Source: Cichorium intybus (lineage: Eukaryota > Streptophyta > Magnoliopsida > Asterales > Asteraceae). Taken from it: DNA of 64,000 bases. The translations under genes and the position numbers were made by a program. A model generated the notes under the pieces. That model was not told the origin of the DNA. It did not search any database and saw only the letters and a program-made list of their open reading frames with translations. The stretch spans positions 56,726,705 through 56,790,704 of the forward strand of contig CM042012.1 in assembly GCA_023525715.1 (NCBI GenBank). Direction: 5' to 3'. Position 1 is the first letter of the stretch, and every line of letters begins with the position of its first letter. Below are positions 12,101-21,408 of this stretch, piece by piece.

Positions 12101-12930
12101 TCAAAAATGAGGATGACTCCTGTGTTTACAAGAAAGCTAGTGGGAGCATTGTCATAATCCTAGTATTGTATGTAGATGACATACTTTTATTTGGAAATGA
12201 CATCCCAACTTTAAAAGGTGTCAAAGCGTTCCTTGAGAGTTGTTTCTCAATGAAGGATCTAGGGGAAGCTGCTTATGTATTAGGCATAAAGATCTATAGA
12301 GATAGATCTAAGAGACTTATTGGTCTTAGCCAAAGTGTATATATTGATAAAATCTTGAAAAGGTTCAGGATGCAAGACTCCAAAAGAGGATTCTTGCCAA
12401 TGCCTCATGGCACCATCCTAAGCAAGTCTCAGTGCCCAAACTCTAGGACTGAACTTGAAAGGATGAAACATGTCCCATATGCTTCGGCAATTGGGTCCAT
12501 CATGTATGCCATGTTATGCACTAGGCCCGACGTCTCATGTGCCTTAAGTATGACTAGTAGGTATCAACAGAACCCAGGCGAAGCCCACTGGACTACTGTA
12601 AAGAACATTCTTAAGTACTTGAGAAGAACTAAAGATATGTTCTTAGTTTACGGCGGTTTGGAAGAAAGCTTAAAGGTAAAGGGTTACACTGACGCAAGCT
12701 TCCAAACAGATAGGGATGATTCGAAATCTCAATCTGGGTATGTCTTTATTTTAAATGGAGGAGCCGTGTCTTGGAAGAGTTCCAAACAAGAAGTGATTGC
12801 ACAATCCACTACAGAATCAGAATATGTTGCTGCTTCAGAAGCTGCTCAAGAAGCTGTCTGGATGAGAAAAGTTCATAGAAGATCTAGGGGTTGTTCCTTC
12901 CATTCGGGACCCTATAGAAATCTTCTGTGA
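9142..12930 (+). CDS. Copia gag-pol polyprotein of element B
   Basis: A single 1262-codon ORF starts at an ATG right after the leader. Domains in order: gag (about residues 1-255), CCHC knuckle CFECGKAGHWKRNC (about 265-278), retropepsin WVFDTGCGTHIC (about 312), gag-pre-integrase zinc (LWHCRLGHINKNR..CESC, about 452-490), integrase DDE (HTDVCGPF about 512, RSDRGGEY about 576, ERRNR about 613), RT (KWVFKKK to YVDD at about 1009) and RNase H (YTDASFQTD about 1181, TESEY about 1222). It would be processed in cytoplasmic virus-like particles. The last 19 residues are out of frame: one extra base in the A-run at 12867-12870 shifts the reading, and the true RNase H end continues in the frame of 12968-13162. 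Confidence 0.95.
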   Translation: MAPNNTHSAPNKTSLRSLLEGEKLNHTNFLDWHRSVRIVLKQEKKEYVLNEPLPEEPPAIPKPAHDAWLKKMDDSIDASCLMLATMIPDLQKDLENHSAYDMIHQLKEMFQQLARTERFETVRAFHACKMEDGQSVSSYVLKMKSHIDHLARLGVVMPEELATDMILNSLTKSFDPFVMNFNMNGLNKTIPELHGMLITGEKNLPKKTTQVLMIKEGGTKRTRPEHPTNSKGKGKAKAFKGKGKKVVQPSHPPKKKAKVAKDETCFECGKAGHWKRNCPTYLAELKKKKAGEGTSGIYVIDLELYNLSPNTWVFDTGCGTHICNMLQGFKRSRQLKANEVVLRVGNNARVAVDSIGSFNLLLPNGLCVTLLNVYYVPSLTRNIISVAKLRQCGFDLSFNNDDICVYKNNVFYFEARPLNGIYEVNLDEKTNNGSLYHTFTKKPKFDLSQTYLWHCRLGHINKNRISQLQKSGLLKANENDSFDICESCLHGKMTKAPFSGTNERAKDLLGIIHTDVCGPFKPMTRYGERYFITFTDDFSRFGYVYLIKHKHEAFEMFKMFQSEVENQLNKTIKVLRSDRGGEYLSTNFMDHLKTCGIVSQLTPPGTPQHNGVSERRNRTLLDMVRSMMSKSTLPLSFWGYAIQTAARLLNMAPTKKVDKTPYEIWHGRVPSLSYLKVWGCEAYVRQEASNKLEPRSTKCIFVGYPKDCLGYYFYNPIENKIFISRKAEFLENKFLTEEASGRFVELEELQEPQPDTQEVESSIQQEIVEPEQTVDQEQIVTQGVRKSGRVRIEPERYGYLLMEEECYTIDSDEPVNYQSAISDPESDKWLEAMNTEMQSMHDNQVWNLVNLPTNCKTVGNKWVFKKKIDVDGNVHTFKARLVAKGYSQTHGIDYDETFSPVAMIKSIRILFAIAAYYDYEIWQMDVKTAFLNGYLLEDVYMEQPEGFVDPKHPNKVCKLKRSIYGLKQASRTWNIRFDEKITSFGFIKNEDDSCVYKKASGSIVIILVLYVDDILLFGNDIPTLKGVKAFLESCFSMKDLGEAAYVLGIKIYRDRSKRLIGLSQSVYIDKILKRFRMQDSKRGFLPMPHGTILSKSQCPNSRTELERMKHVPYASAIGSIMYAMLCTRPDVSCALSMTSRYQQNPGEAHWTTVKNILKYLRRTKDMFLVYGGLEESLKVKGYTDASFQTDRDDSKSQSGYVFILNGGAVSWKSSKQEVIAQSTTESEYVAASEAAQEAVWMRKVHRRSRGCSFHSGPYRNLL

Positions 12931-13162
12931 CAATCTAGGTGCTATTGCTCAAGCAAAGGAACCTAGATTGCATCAAAAAACCAAACACATTCACCGAAGG
13001 TATAACTACATTAGACATGAAGTTAAGAATGGTGAAATAAGTATTCACAAGGTTCATACAGATCAAAATTTGGCAGACCCATTCACGAAACCTTTACCCC
13101 AAACTAAGCATGAAAGTCATGCTAAGGGTATAGGACTCCGTTTTTCTAATGAATGGATTTGA
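12931..13162 (+). pseudogene. Frameshifted RNase H C-terminus of element B
   Basis: In the alternative frame the conserved Copia RNase H tail is plain: CDN, HQKTKHIHRRYNYIRHEV, ADPFTKPLP and a final KGIGL-type stretch. The stop is at 13160-13162. It matches the tail of element A at 15300-15529 block for block. It is separated from the main ORF only by the single-base slip at 12867-12870. Confidence 0.85.
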
Positions 13163-13942
13163 TTTGTGTTTAATGTTTTATGAATATGAACTTATGTAAA
13201 TGACAAGAATTATGTAATATATGTGACGTGATGTTTCATTCATAATTATTGTGTTTTATTAGCATGTTTAATCCTTGAATAATTTAGTTATTCTAAACGT
13301 CCATAGTCGATCATAGTTGTGGGAGCAATTATGAAGTAAGACTAATATGAATTGGATTGGTTGACTTTTATGGGTAAAAGTAGCAAAAGGTTGCAACCAA
13401 ATTCATAGGTACTTGTCAGTGAACAAGTATTGGACTTGACCCGCTTCAAGATCACTCCATGGATCATTATCATAAGTGATTCTTGAATAAAGGTATTATC
13501 ATTGTATCCTTTGACCTGAGATACATATTTGGGACTCAAGTGTAGAGTGTACTATGCTTTGATATGGTTCACTGTTGTTCTTGAAATACAGACAACCATA
13601 AAGGCCATACTCATGCATAGTATTAACTATATGAGGGGCGTATGTAGTCAAGACGGGATTTGTTCCTCTTATGTGTTGAGAGTTAGACATCTAAGGCGCC
13701 TGTTTGAAAGTTGAACATAAAATGAGAATGATTAAGATCCATGTCTCATGTTCAACAAGATGTCTGTGACAAAGGGATAATTGATAGATAACCTTATACA
13801 TCAATTAGAGCCTCGTGTTTTCTGAAGAATTGAATGTTGTTGAATGGCACAATGTCATGTGTTATTGGGGGCAGTGAAATGTTGCTAGACGTTTACCACT
13901 GTCGATATCATTCTATGATGCAACCTTGTGCAAGTGGGAGAT
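13163..13942 (+). other. 3' noncoding region and polypurine tract of B
   Basis: No gene. About 13256-13500 resembles the same region of A and F (shared TTTAATC/ACTTCC, TCCACAGTCGATCATA-like, GGATTGGTTG, TTGGACT/ATAAACCCGC and CATGGAT blocks). A purine tract, caagtgggagat, at 13931-13942 abuts the 3' LTR and would prime plus-strand DNA. Confidence 0.65.
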
Positions 13943-14263
13943 TGTTAGTTCTATATGCCCAAGGATGATCATAAAATGATATTACTAATAATACATGATC
14001 CTATAGGGTCACACCAACAACAAGTTTGACACCAATTGATCATTTAGAACGTTAAATTTGATTTAACATCAAATGATACTAAACTTGCAATTTAATCTTG
14101 TAGGTTATTATTATTTGAGGTAAATAATAATAACTACAAAATTAAAGGTTGATTAGTGATTCATATGTGATGAATTAATTAAGTAACAATTAAATTGTTT
14201 AAATTGTTAAACGATTTAATTGATTTATAAGTAAGCCTTTTATTTAATTTAATTAGTAAATTA

Positions 14264-14325
<62 letters not shown>

Positions 14326-15074
14326 ATATATATATATATACATGTATATATATATATATAATTATACAATTAAGATTGTATATTTAGATGGTTTATTTAT
14401 ATATTTGATTATGGGTTAAATGTTATTCCATTAAAGAAATGAGAAGATGTATTATTTATAAACTTATAATTATCTAAGTTTTATAAATAATAACAACCCA
14501 CTAACACTTCATTAGTCATCATATAACTAGCCATATTGGAAGGAAAAGAATGCATTAAGAACTTAAAAGAAAAGGAAGATGCCTTGTGTCTTCTAGCTTT
14601 TGATTATAGAAATCAAATGGATCTTTCTTTTAAGCTAGTTGCATGTGCTTTTCTCTTGCCTTGGTGGGATATATGGTGGACGGTTTTGAGAGGGTTTGTA
14701 TGATTATTCTTGCTTCAAAAATCAGCCAAAGAAACTCTCTAAAAGCTCTCTTGATAGTTAGCAAAAATTGGTTTTTGGTTTCACAAGAAAAGGAGTTCTA
14801 ACTTGCAAGTTGTGGAACTAGCATTCAAGGGTGTTCAAGCTTGTGGTGGATCAACTATAGAGGGATTCTAATTTGATTCCTAGCTATCAAAATCATCCAA
14901 ACCAAACCCAAGAACAAAGGTTATGATCTTGAACTTAAACTATGTTTGTTCTTCATCTTATCTCTACATGCATGTAGCATGATCCTCTTGAAAATGGAAT
15001 TTGTGTTCATGATTTTATGCTTCCGTTGCAAACTCTTGTTTTTGAAACTATTACATGAACCTTGATTTCCAACA
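13943..15074 (+). repeat. 3' LTR of element B
   Basis: The 1132-bp LTR is almost identical to 6140-7229. It differs by AT-tract length and one clear substitution (14812), and is followed by the target duplication atagg. Confidence 0.95.
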
Positions 15075-15079
15075 ATAGG

Positions 15080-15529
15080 GACAGTGGACGGTCCTAGTCG
15101 GGCTGGGTATTTCTTTTGAACGGTGGAGCGGTCACTTGGAAAAGTTCCAAGCAGGAAACGGTGGCTGATTCAACGTGCGAATCAGAGTACATCGCAGCGA
15201 GTGAAGCGTCTAAGGAGGCGGCTTGGCTGAAGAATTTCATCGGGGACCTTGGGGTTGTCCCGAGCATTCAGGAGCCGGTGGAACTTTTCTGCGATAATGA
15301 AGGAGCGGTCGCCTTGGCAAAGGAACCGCGAGACCATGGAAAGTCCAGGCATATCGAAAGAAAGTACCACTATATTCGACATCAAGTAGAAGAAGGGCAC
15401 TTACTGGTTAAGCAAGTATCATCCGAGGACAATCCTGCAGATCCTTTGACTAAGGCTCTGAATAGGATCAAGCACAATCAGCATGCTCGGAGCATTGGAT
15501 TAAAGGATGATATTAGTTTTAGTAATTAG
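15080..15529 (+). pseudogene. RNase H end of element A (downstream of nested B)
   Basis: This continues the reading cut at 6139: NGGAVTWKSSKQETVADST, CESEYIAASEA, LFCDNEGAVALAKEPR, HYIRHQVEEG, NPADPLTKALNR. The catalytic acidic residues of Copia RNase H (E in ESEY, D in CDN) are kept. A TAG at about 15106 interrupts the conserved SGW/SGY segment upstream, so the A copy is inactive here too. The stop is at about 15527. Confidence 0.85.
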
Positions 15530-16337
15530 ATAGATTAGAAACTTGTAACAGTATAAATGTAATTGACTCGGTGATTTTATAATAGAGATTTATAAATGAG
15601 TATTGTTACTGCCTTTGTCAATTGTTTATTTCTGTGTTTCTATATTTGCATGTTTAACTTCCTTAATAATTAGATTATTTAAAACTCCACAGTCGATCAT
15701 ACTATCAGGAAGTAAGTATGAACTAAGACTGTCATGAATTGGTTGCAGACTGTCTAAAGAGTTAGACATTGCAGTAAGACTGCTGCAACGTTCATGAGTA
15801 CTTAGAAATAGAGATTTGAGTATTGGATAAACCCGCGCTTAACAGATTGCTTCATGGATTATATCACGAGCAATGTTAAGACGATAATATCCGGTGATCT
15901 TTAAGTGGAGAGATATGATCTGTTATTTACGATACAAGTGCTTATTGACAATACGAAATCGCGCCAGTAACTCGGTGCTATAAAACGCATTGTTGTATGT
16001 ATTTGGACCCGCAAAAGTTATGGACATATGAGTCGAAACTTATCCGTCCCATGACCCGATGGGAAACAGATATCTGTAGGCCTCTCGATGATTTTGAAGT
16101 TGACTGAAAGTGTTGGCCAACCAAGACTAAATTGATGTGTTCAATTAGTTGTCTCTAAAGTCATATGCAAATCAGAAATCGAGAAACAGAGTGTCAGACC
16201 AAGATTGATGTTAGTCCATGTCTTGAGTCTGAAAATATCCTGTTGGACAGAGGATCATCAGATCACTTATCTTTGGATAGAACTGACTGGGTCAGAGTTC
16301 AGACAATTTAAGTCAGAGACTTATCCAAGTGGGAGAC
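15530..16337 (+). other. 3' noncoding region and polypurine tract of A
   Basis: No ORF of note. The stretch 15650-16320 is strongly similar to 49630-50220 of element F, though F has lost pol. The purine tract (caagtgggagac, about 16326-16337) directly precedes the 3' LTR. Confidence 0.7.
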
Positions 16338-17108
16338 TGTTGGATTAGGTGTCTAAGCCATGACTTATAATTGTATTTATCTTATGATTAAAAGCAAAGT
16401 CCATTTGGGTTGCCCTCATAGATGGAGGATAGATATATAGTTCAGTAGAGAGAATAGTTGATTTATTAATTGTATAATAAATCAATAGAAAATATATATA
16501 TGGTTTATTACTATATTTAAGTGTTAATATATTAATTAGAAACTATATTAATTAATTGAGATTTAATCTAGAATTAATTGGATTTAATTTGGAGATTAAA
16601 TTAATTAGTTAAAAGGTGCAGGGACTGGTTTGACATTTATTCAATAGTTGAATAACTGGCCAGGTAAGACCAGGGACCAAAAGTGGCGCCACCCTGGAGG
16701 CTTCTCCAGGTTTGGCGAATCCCTGATTAGGGTTTTGGTAAGCCTGGTCCAAGTGGTCAAAAGCCTTGTCCAGTTGGAGGCTCCTTAGGGTTTCAGGTGT
16801 AACCCTAGGAGGCTATAAAAGGAACCCCCTGACACCTCATATTCACGCCATTTTTCTCTCTGTGTTACTCTGCTGGATTGATTCTTCCATCACTTGGGTG
16901 TGACTTGCATTTGAGGCAGGATACTTTTGCTGCTGCTTGAAAGGATCATAAGATCAAAGGTTGGTTTTTCTAAATTCATCTTTAGAATTGAATTGTTTCC
17001 TTTAGGTTCTTAGTTCTAATCTTCATAGAAGAAAACATAGATCAATATTAGGGTTGCATGTGAACCATATGTATTTTTTGTGTTCATTGATTGCATAGAA
17101 ACCCTTCA
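16338..17108 (+). repeat. 3' LTR of element A
   Basis: The 771-bp partner of 434-1276 ends in CCCTTCA and is followed by the target duplication aaact. It lacks the long AT tract. Confidence 0.95.
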
Positions 17109-17131
17109 AAACTAATAACATTTTTCAACAG

Positions 17132-17684
17132 GTACTGGCAGGTGTTGCCAAGTGGACTGATGCAATTTGAAACAAGGAACATGGGTGAAGCATATGTTGT
17201 TAACTTAAAGAAGAAAACATGCAGTTGCAGGTTATAGGAAATAAATGGTTATGGGTGTGTGCATTCTTTGGCAACCATTTCATTTCTAAATGGAACAATT
17301 GAGGCTTATGTAGATCCTTTATACTTGGCTACTTTTTACAAAAACACATACAGAAACCCCATACTTCCTATGAATGGATCAGATATGTGGCCCACAACAG
17401 AATACATTCCACCTTTACCCCCTATGAAAAGAAGAATGACAGGGAGGCCAACTGTAAGGCGAAAGAAGGATGTTTCTGAGACTAATAACAGGCACACGGT
17501 ATCAAAAGTAGGGAAGAGAGTCTTATGTGGTATTTGTAAACAAGCTGGGCATAACAAGATAACATGTACAACAAATACAACAAAGACTGCTACAAAAAAA
17601 GTGAGTCAACCAAGGAAGGAGCAGGGTAACATATCAGTCGCTAAAGACAAATCAATAGAATCTGGAAAATTGAGACAAGACTAA
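17132..17684 (+). pseudogene. MULE transposase, downstream exon: SWIM finger and zinc knuckle
   Basis: The acceptor is TTTTTCAACAG before 17132. The exon begins YWQVLPSG and leads into the SWIM zinc finger, CSC..(9 residues)..CVH, typical of the MULE transposase C-terminus. A TAG stands where the family has Trp just after the CxC pair (17235-17237), disrupting the finger. After it the frame continues with VDPLYLATFYKNTY, the 'NGSDMWP.TEY.PPLPP' stretch, a basic segment and a CCHC-like knuckle (CGICKQAGHNKITC). A TAA at 17682 is followed in frame by a further basic, Cys-containing tail to about 17757. Confidence 0.85.
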
Positions 17685-18913
17685 GGAAGTGCCAAGAAAC
17701 GTGAACCAAAGAGGTCTGGAAGAATCATAAAAAAAACTTGCAAAAACTGTTCATGTTGCTAGTGGGGAGGGGATGACATCAGACCAGCCAATGGAGTTGG
17801 ATTAATTGAATAATTGTTAAAATTTAAATGTGTGTTTGAATAATTGGATTTGGTGGATAAAAATGTCAAGTGTAACTGTGTGGTTCAACAATTGCTTTAT
17901 ATGTGTGTTTGGTTTATATTGCTTAAAATTGATATTTGTGTTTGGTTTACAATGGTTAAAAACATTATATATGTGCTTGTTTTAACAACTTGATTTAGGA
18001 ATAATGGTTTCAATAAACTTGAAATGTGTGTTTGGTTCTACAATCTCAATCAACTGATATGTGTGTTTGGTTCATACAAGCCATTACAAACAATTTTAGT
18101 ACCTATACTTATAATTGTAAGGGACATTTTTTTACATTTAGATGAGATACATATAATTATAAACTTAAATGTGTGTTTGGTTTAGATACATACAATTTTA
18201 CTACCAATCAAGTAAAATGGTTCAACATTTAGTCTTAAATGAGTTCAATGTTATAAAATGAACTGATCAAATATATTTAAAATAAATTTAAACCAAACAC
18301 AAAATGTAGCGGATTAGATACATATAATGACTAAAAAGAATCAATTTTATTGCTATTTCTGTCATTTTATAGAAAAAGTTACCAAAGCTAATCGATCCAA
18401 TGTGTTCATGACTACATAATCCTCATGTGGTTCATTCATGCATTTCATCGAACAGGTAATGTGCAGGTTATTTTTATGTCAATGTTTTTGTCGAGTAAAC
18501 CAGATCCACCATTTGCTTCATTTACGCATTTCATCGAACAGGTTATGTGCACATATGAGTAGACCAAATTTTGAAGAACATTCTACGAAAACAATAAGAT
18601 TTTACCTAAAAACAAACACATTTATCGATTACAAACATCAAAATGTGTTCATCCCACACAAAATTTCACAATAAACACTTAATCCATTATATATATATTA
18701 GCAAATCTCGATTACAACTTACGAGGAGTTAGATCAGTCATATTTCAAACAAAATGCCTGTTCTACAGGACTTCATCACCTACGGACATCTTACTACATA
18801 CGCATACCTACCGAATCTAAACAAAATAACCTTAAATACCAACTACCAAACTGCCAAAAACCCACTAATACCTTAACATCATCACCTTCAAGTAAACATC
18901 CCAGCTTCGACAC
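17685..18913. other. AT-rich spacer with recurring GTGTGTTTGGTT words
   Basis: No gene recognised beyond the short MULE tail (to about 17757). Between 17831 and 18183 the word gtgtgtttggtt (or close) recurs about six times at irregular spacing. A 25-bp phrase, gcatttcatcgaacaggt and following bases, occurs at about 18440 and 18528. Probably transposon 3' noncoding or subterminal sequence of the MULE. Confidence 0.4.
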
Positions 18914-19171
18914 CTACCGCCATCCCGACTGCCACCAGACCAAGAAACCCTCCCAGACCATCTTCTTCAACGTCATCTTCAGATCCTCTACCTCTCCCTT
19001 CAGCTTACCATTTTTTGCTTGCATGCGATTCACTCCAGCATCAACCTCTTCACGAATCAGAGCCAGCTCCAACTGCATCTCCGTATTTATCGTTTCCACC
19101 TCGCTTGGTTGGTTGGACATGATATCATGAACCGAATACTCTGTGAAACAAAACTCGAAATTTTGATCCAT
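18914..19171 (-). CDS. Small coiled-coil protein, possibly MULE-associated, frameshifted end
   Basis: An 85-codon ORF on the minus strand, convergent with the MULE transposase. The product has an acidic start (MDQNFEFCFTEYSVHD) then a heptad-like helix rich in E, K and L (residues about 25-70). The annotated end (WEGFLVWWQSGWR) is unlikely. In the +1 frame the same bases encode a hydrophobic Gly/Val/Leu-rich segment (FLGLVAVGMAVG) that could be a membrane helix, as in the coiled-coil plus hydrophobic tail of many small plant proteins. No domain is recognised with certainty, and function is unknown. Confidence 0.35.
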   Translation of the reverse strand: MDQNFEFCFTEYSVHDIMSNQPSEVETINTEMQLELALIREEVDAGVNRMQAKNGKLKGEVEDLKMTLKKMVWEGFLVWWQSGWR

Positions 19172-19545
19172 GGCTTTTTTGAACGATTTAAAGGTAACGA
19201 TTCAAGATCTGGAATCGACTGAATAGCTATCTTAGGGTAACTAGCTTATCTTTTTTGTTCTAAAGAGGGAGTGTTTTATAAGAGTCTCAACTGGTCACCC
19301 TTGCTCCCCAAGGTAAACTGTTTCCGGTTCCCTTTCCTTTGTGAGGTGGACTTCGTGATGTAAGCATTAGACTTCCACGCAAGCAGTAGAATATGACGTG
19401 GGCTCAATGAAACTGGTTATTAAGGGTTAAGGGTTCTGAAGAGCCGGTTCTTTAAAAGGTTATACTCCTAACGAGCAAAAAAATAACTTTAGGGGTATTT
19501 TAAAACAAAACTTGAAAGTTCAATGGGTTTGAGTGTTATTTTGCC
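19172..19545. other. Spacer between MULE region and Copia element C
   Basis: No ORF of note and no recognised repeat. The 19400-19520 stretch (agccggttctttaaaagg and following) could belong to a MULE terminal region, but the other end is outside the window. Confidence 0.3.
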
Positions 19546-19642
19546 TTGAATAATATATATACAAAAGGGTTACAACAAACTAATGCTAAAATACAGGATA
19601 TACTAAGATAAAATACAAATACATAACAAACTAGTCCTATTA
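19546..19642 (-). repeat. 3' LTR of element C
   Basis: The 97-bp repeat is about 95% like 23826-23922 by eye. It is bordered inward by a run of 11 C on the plus strand (PPT). Confidence 0.8.
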
Positions 19643-19790
19643 CCCCCCCCCCCAAGCGAAGATGGGGATGGTCCAACTCGAAGCTTGGTGCGAAAAGTTT
19701 CAAACAAGGGGCGAGGAAGGCTCTTGGTAAAGATGTCAGCAAGGTGTAGATGTGTAGGAACAAACTTCGTGTGTAGCTTTCTAGAAAGAA

Positions 19791-21408
19791 CTAGTTCATG
19801 AACGAAATGATAATCGATGTCGATATGTTGGCACGTTTATGAGAGATCGGATTTTGATTCAAGAACAGAGCACTACGGTTGTCACAAAGGAGTGTGGGAC
19901 GACTGGAAGGAAGAACATGAAGTTCCCATAACAAGTGAGTGATCCATATGATTTCTGCTGCAGTATTTGCCAAAGCTCGATATTCTGATTCACAACTAGA
20001 TTGAGAGACAGTTGGTTGTTTCTTAGCACTCCAAAAGACAAGATTGCCACCTAGAAAAATGGAATAACCATATGTCGATCGACATGTCTCAATACACCAT
20101 GCCTAGTTAGCATCAGAGTAGCCCAAGATATGAGGTTTGGAAGCATTTGAAAAAGTGATACCATAAGAAAGAGTACCCTTGATGTATCGCAAAATGCGTT
20201 TGACTGCCTGAAAGTGACCTTGCATTGGATTTTGTAATAATTGGCTCACCTGATTGGCCACATAAGAGATGTCCGGTCTAGTAATAGTAAGGTACTGAAG
20301 AGCACCCACCAAAGAACGATAGTGAGTAGGATCCGGGAAGGGAGTTCCTTGACTGGTAAAATAAGCCGATGTAGATAGAGGAGTGGCAACAGGTTTGGCA
20401 TCAAGCAACTTCACACGGGCAAGTAGGTCATGGGCATATTTCGATTGATTAAGAAAAATGTCGGAGTCAAGATAGGAGACCTCGAGTCCAAGAAAGTAAT
20501 TAAGCTTTCCAAGATCAGTGATCAAAAACTCTTTGTTGAGTCGAGAGGTGAAGGTGCAAATAAGATCATTATTGTTCCCGGTTAAGATGATATCATCGAC
20601 GTACACCAACAAATATAAAATAGAAGAGTCTCGCTTAAATATGAGGAGAGACGTGTCGGCACGACTACAAGTGAAGCCAAGGGTAATGAGGAAAGTGCTT
20701 AAGCGTTGAAACCACACCCTGGGAGCTTGCTTGAGTCCGTAAAGAGCTTTCTTGAGTAAGCAAACATGGTTCGGATATCTAGGATTGACAAATCCCGGTG
20801 GCTATTCCATGTATACAGTGTCGGAAAGAGTGCCATTTAAAAAAGGCGTTTTTAACGTCTAACTGATGAAGAGACCACTTGTTGAGAACAGCAATGGATA
20901 GAGTGATCCGAACGGTGGAAGCTTTTACAACAGGGCTAAACGTTGCAGAGTAGTCGATGTCCGGGACTTGAGTAAAACCTTGTGCGACTAGACGAGCTTT
21001 GAATTTGTCAATGGAACCATCAGCCTGAAATTTGGTGCTAAAAACCCATTTTGAACCAACAATATTTGTGCGAGAAGGTCGGGTAACTAAATCCCAAGTG
21101 GAATTTTGATTCAATGCAGCCATTTCACTACACATGACAGCGTACCATTTCAGATCCTTGGCTGTAGTTTTGAAGCCTTTGGGTTCTTTGGAGGTAAATA
21201 GAGAATGATGAAGAGCTGATGAAGACAAAAAAGCAAGATCAACAATGTAACGTGGTTTAAAGGTACCAACTTTTGACCTAGTCACATAGGATGACCGGAT
21301 GGGGTATCGGCTAAGGATGAGACCGTGGGAAAGGGTGATATAACAGCTGTGGCCTCCTGAGTGGTGGACGGCATAGGTGGAACAGGCGGTTGTGTCGGGT
21401 CGATGCAA
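19791..21408 (-). pseudogene. RT and RNase H of element C
   Basis: Reading on the minus strand from 21408: GSKWVFSTKFQADGS, KARLVAQGFTQVPDID, QLDVKNAFF, then after a break LLVYVDDIILTGNN with the catalytic YVDD, and the Ty1-type thumb (ITRPDISYVANQVSQ). RNase H follows in other frames (GYSDAN, ESEY-like SCESEYRALA, LLCDN). At least three frame breaks (around 20720-20780, 20100 and 19975) make it non-functional. Confidence 0.8.

Larger units (their letters stand above)
6140..15074 (+). mobile_element. Copia LTR retrotransposon B (young, nested in A)
   Basis: A complete 8.9-kb element has LTRs beginning TGTTAGTTCTATATG and ending TTTCCAACA. The 5-bp target duplication is atagg (6135-6139 and 15075-15079). 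Outside an AT microsatellite I see essentially one LTR difference (A at 6967 versus G at 14812), so insertion was recent. It carries a 1262-codon gag-pol ORF, a tRNA-Met-type primer site and a polypurine tract. The gag and RT sequences resemble the long-LTR Angela/Tork-like Copia elements (inference from motif style). Confidence 0.97.
434..17108 (+). mobile_element. Copia LTR retrotransposon A (full-length, split by element B)
   Basis: Two LTRs beginning TGTTGGATTAGG and ending AACCCTTCA are flanked by the perfect 5-bp target duplication aaact (429-433 and 17109-17113). A tRNA-Met-type primer site, gag, protease, integrase, RT and RNase H follow in Copia order. The body is decayed: several frameshifts and stops, and roughly 15-20 LTR substitutions by eye. 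A second Copia element (B, 6140-15074) sits in the region encoding RNase H. Without B the element would be about 7.7 kb. It landed in the intron of the MULE transposase gene in the same orientation. Confidence 0.95.

Noticed and set aside
15116..15529. Independent gene start at 15116
   Set aside because: The first codon is TTG and the product is the C-terminal RNase H of element A, continued from 6139 before B inserted.
17831..18183. CRISPR-like or satellite array from the GTGTGTTTGGTT words
   Set aside because: Spacing is irregular, the words are short and AT-rich, and the context is a plant transposon.
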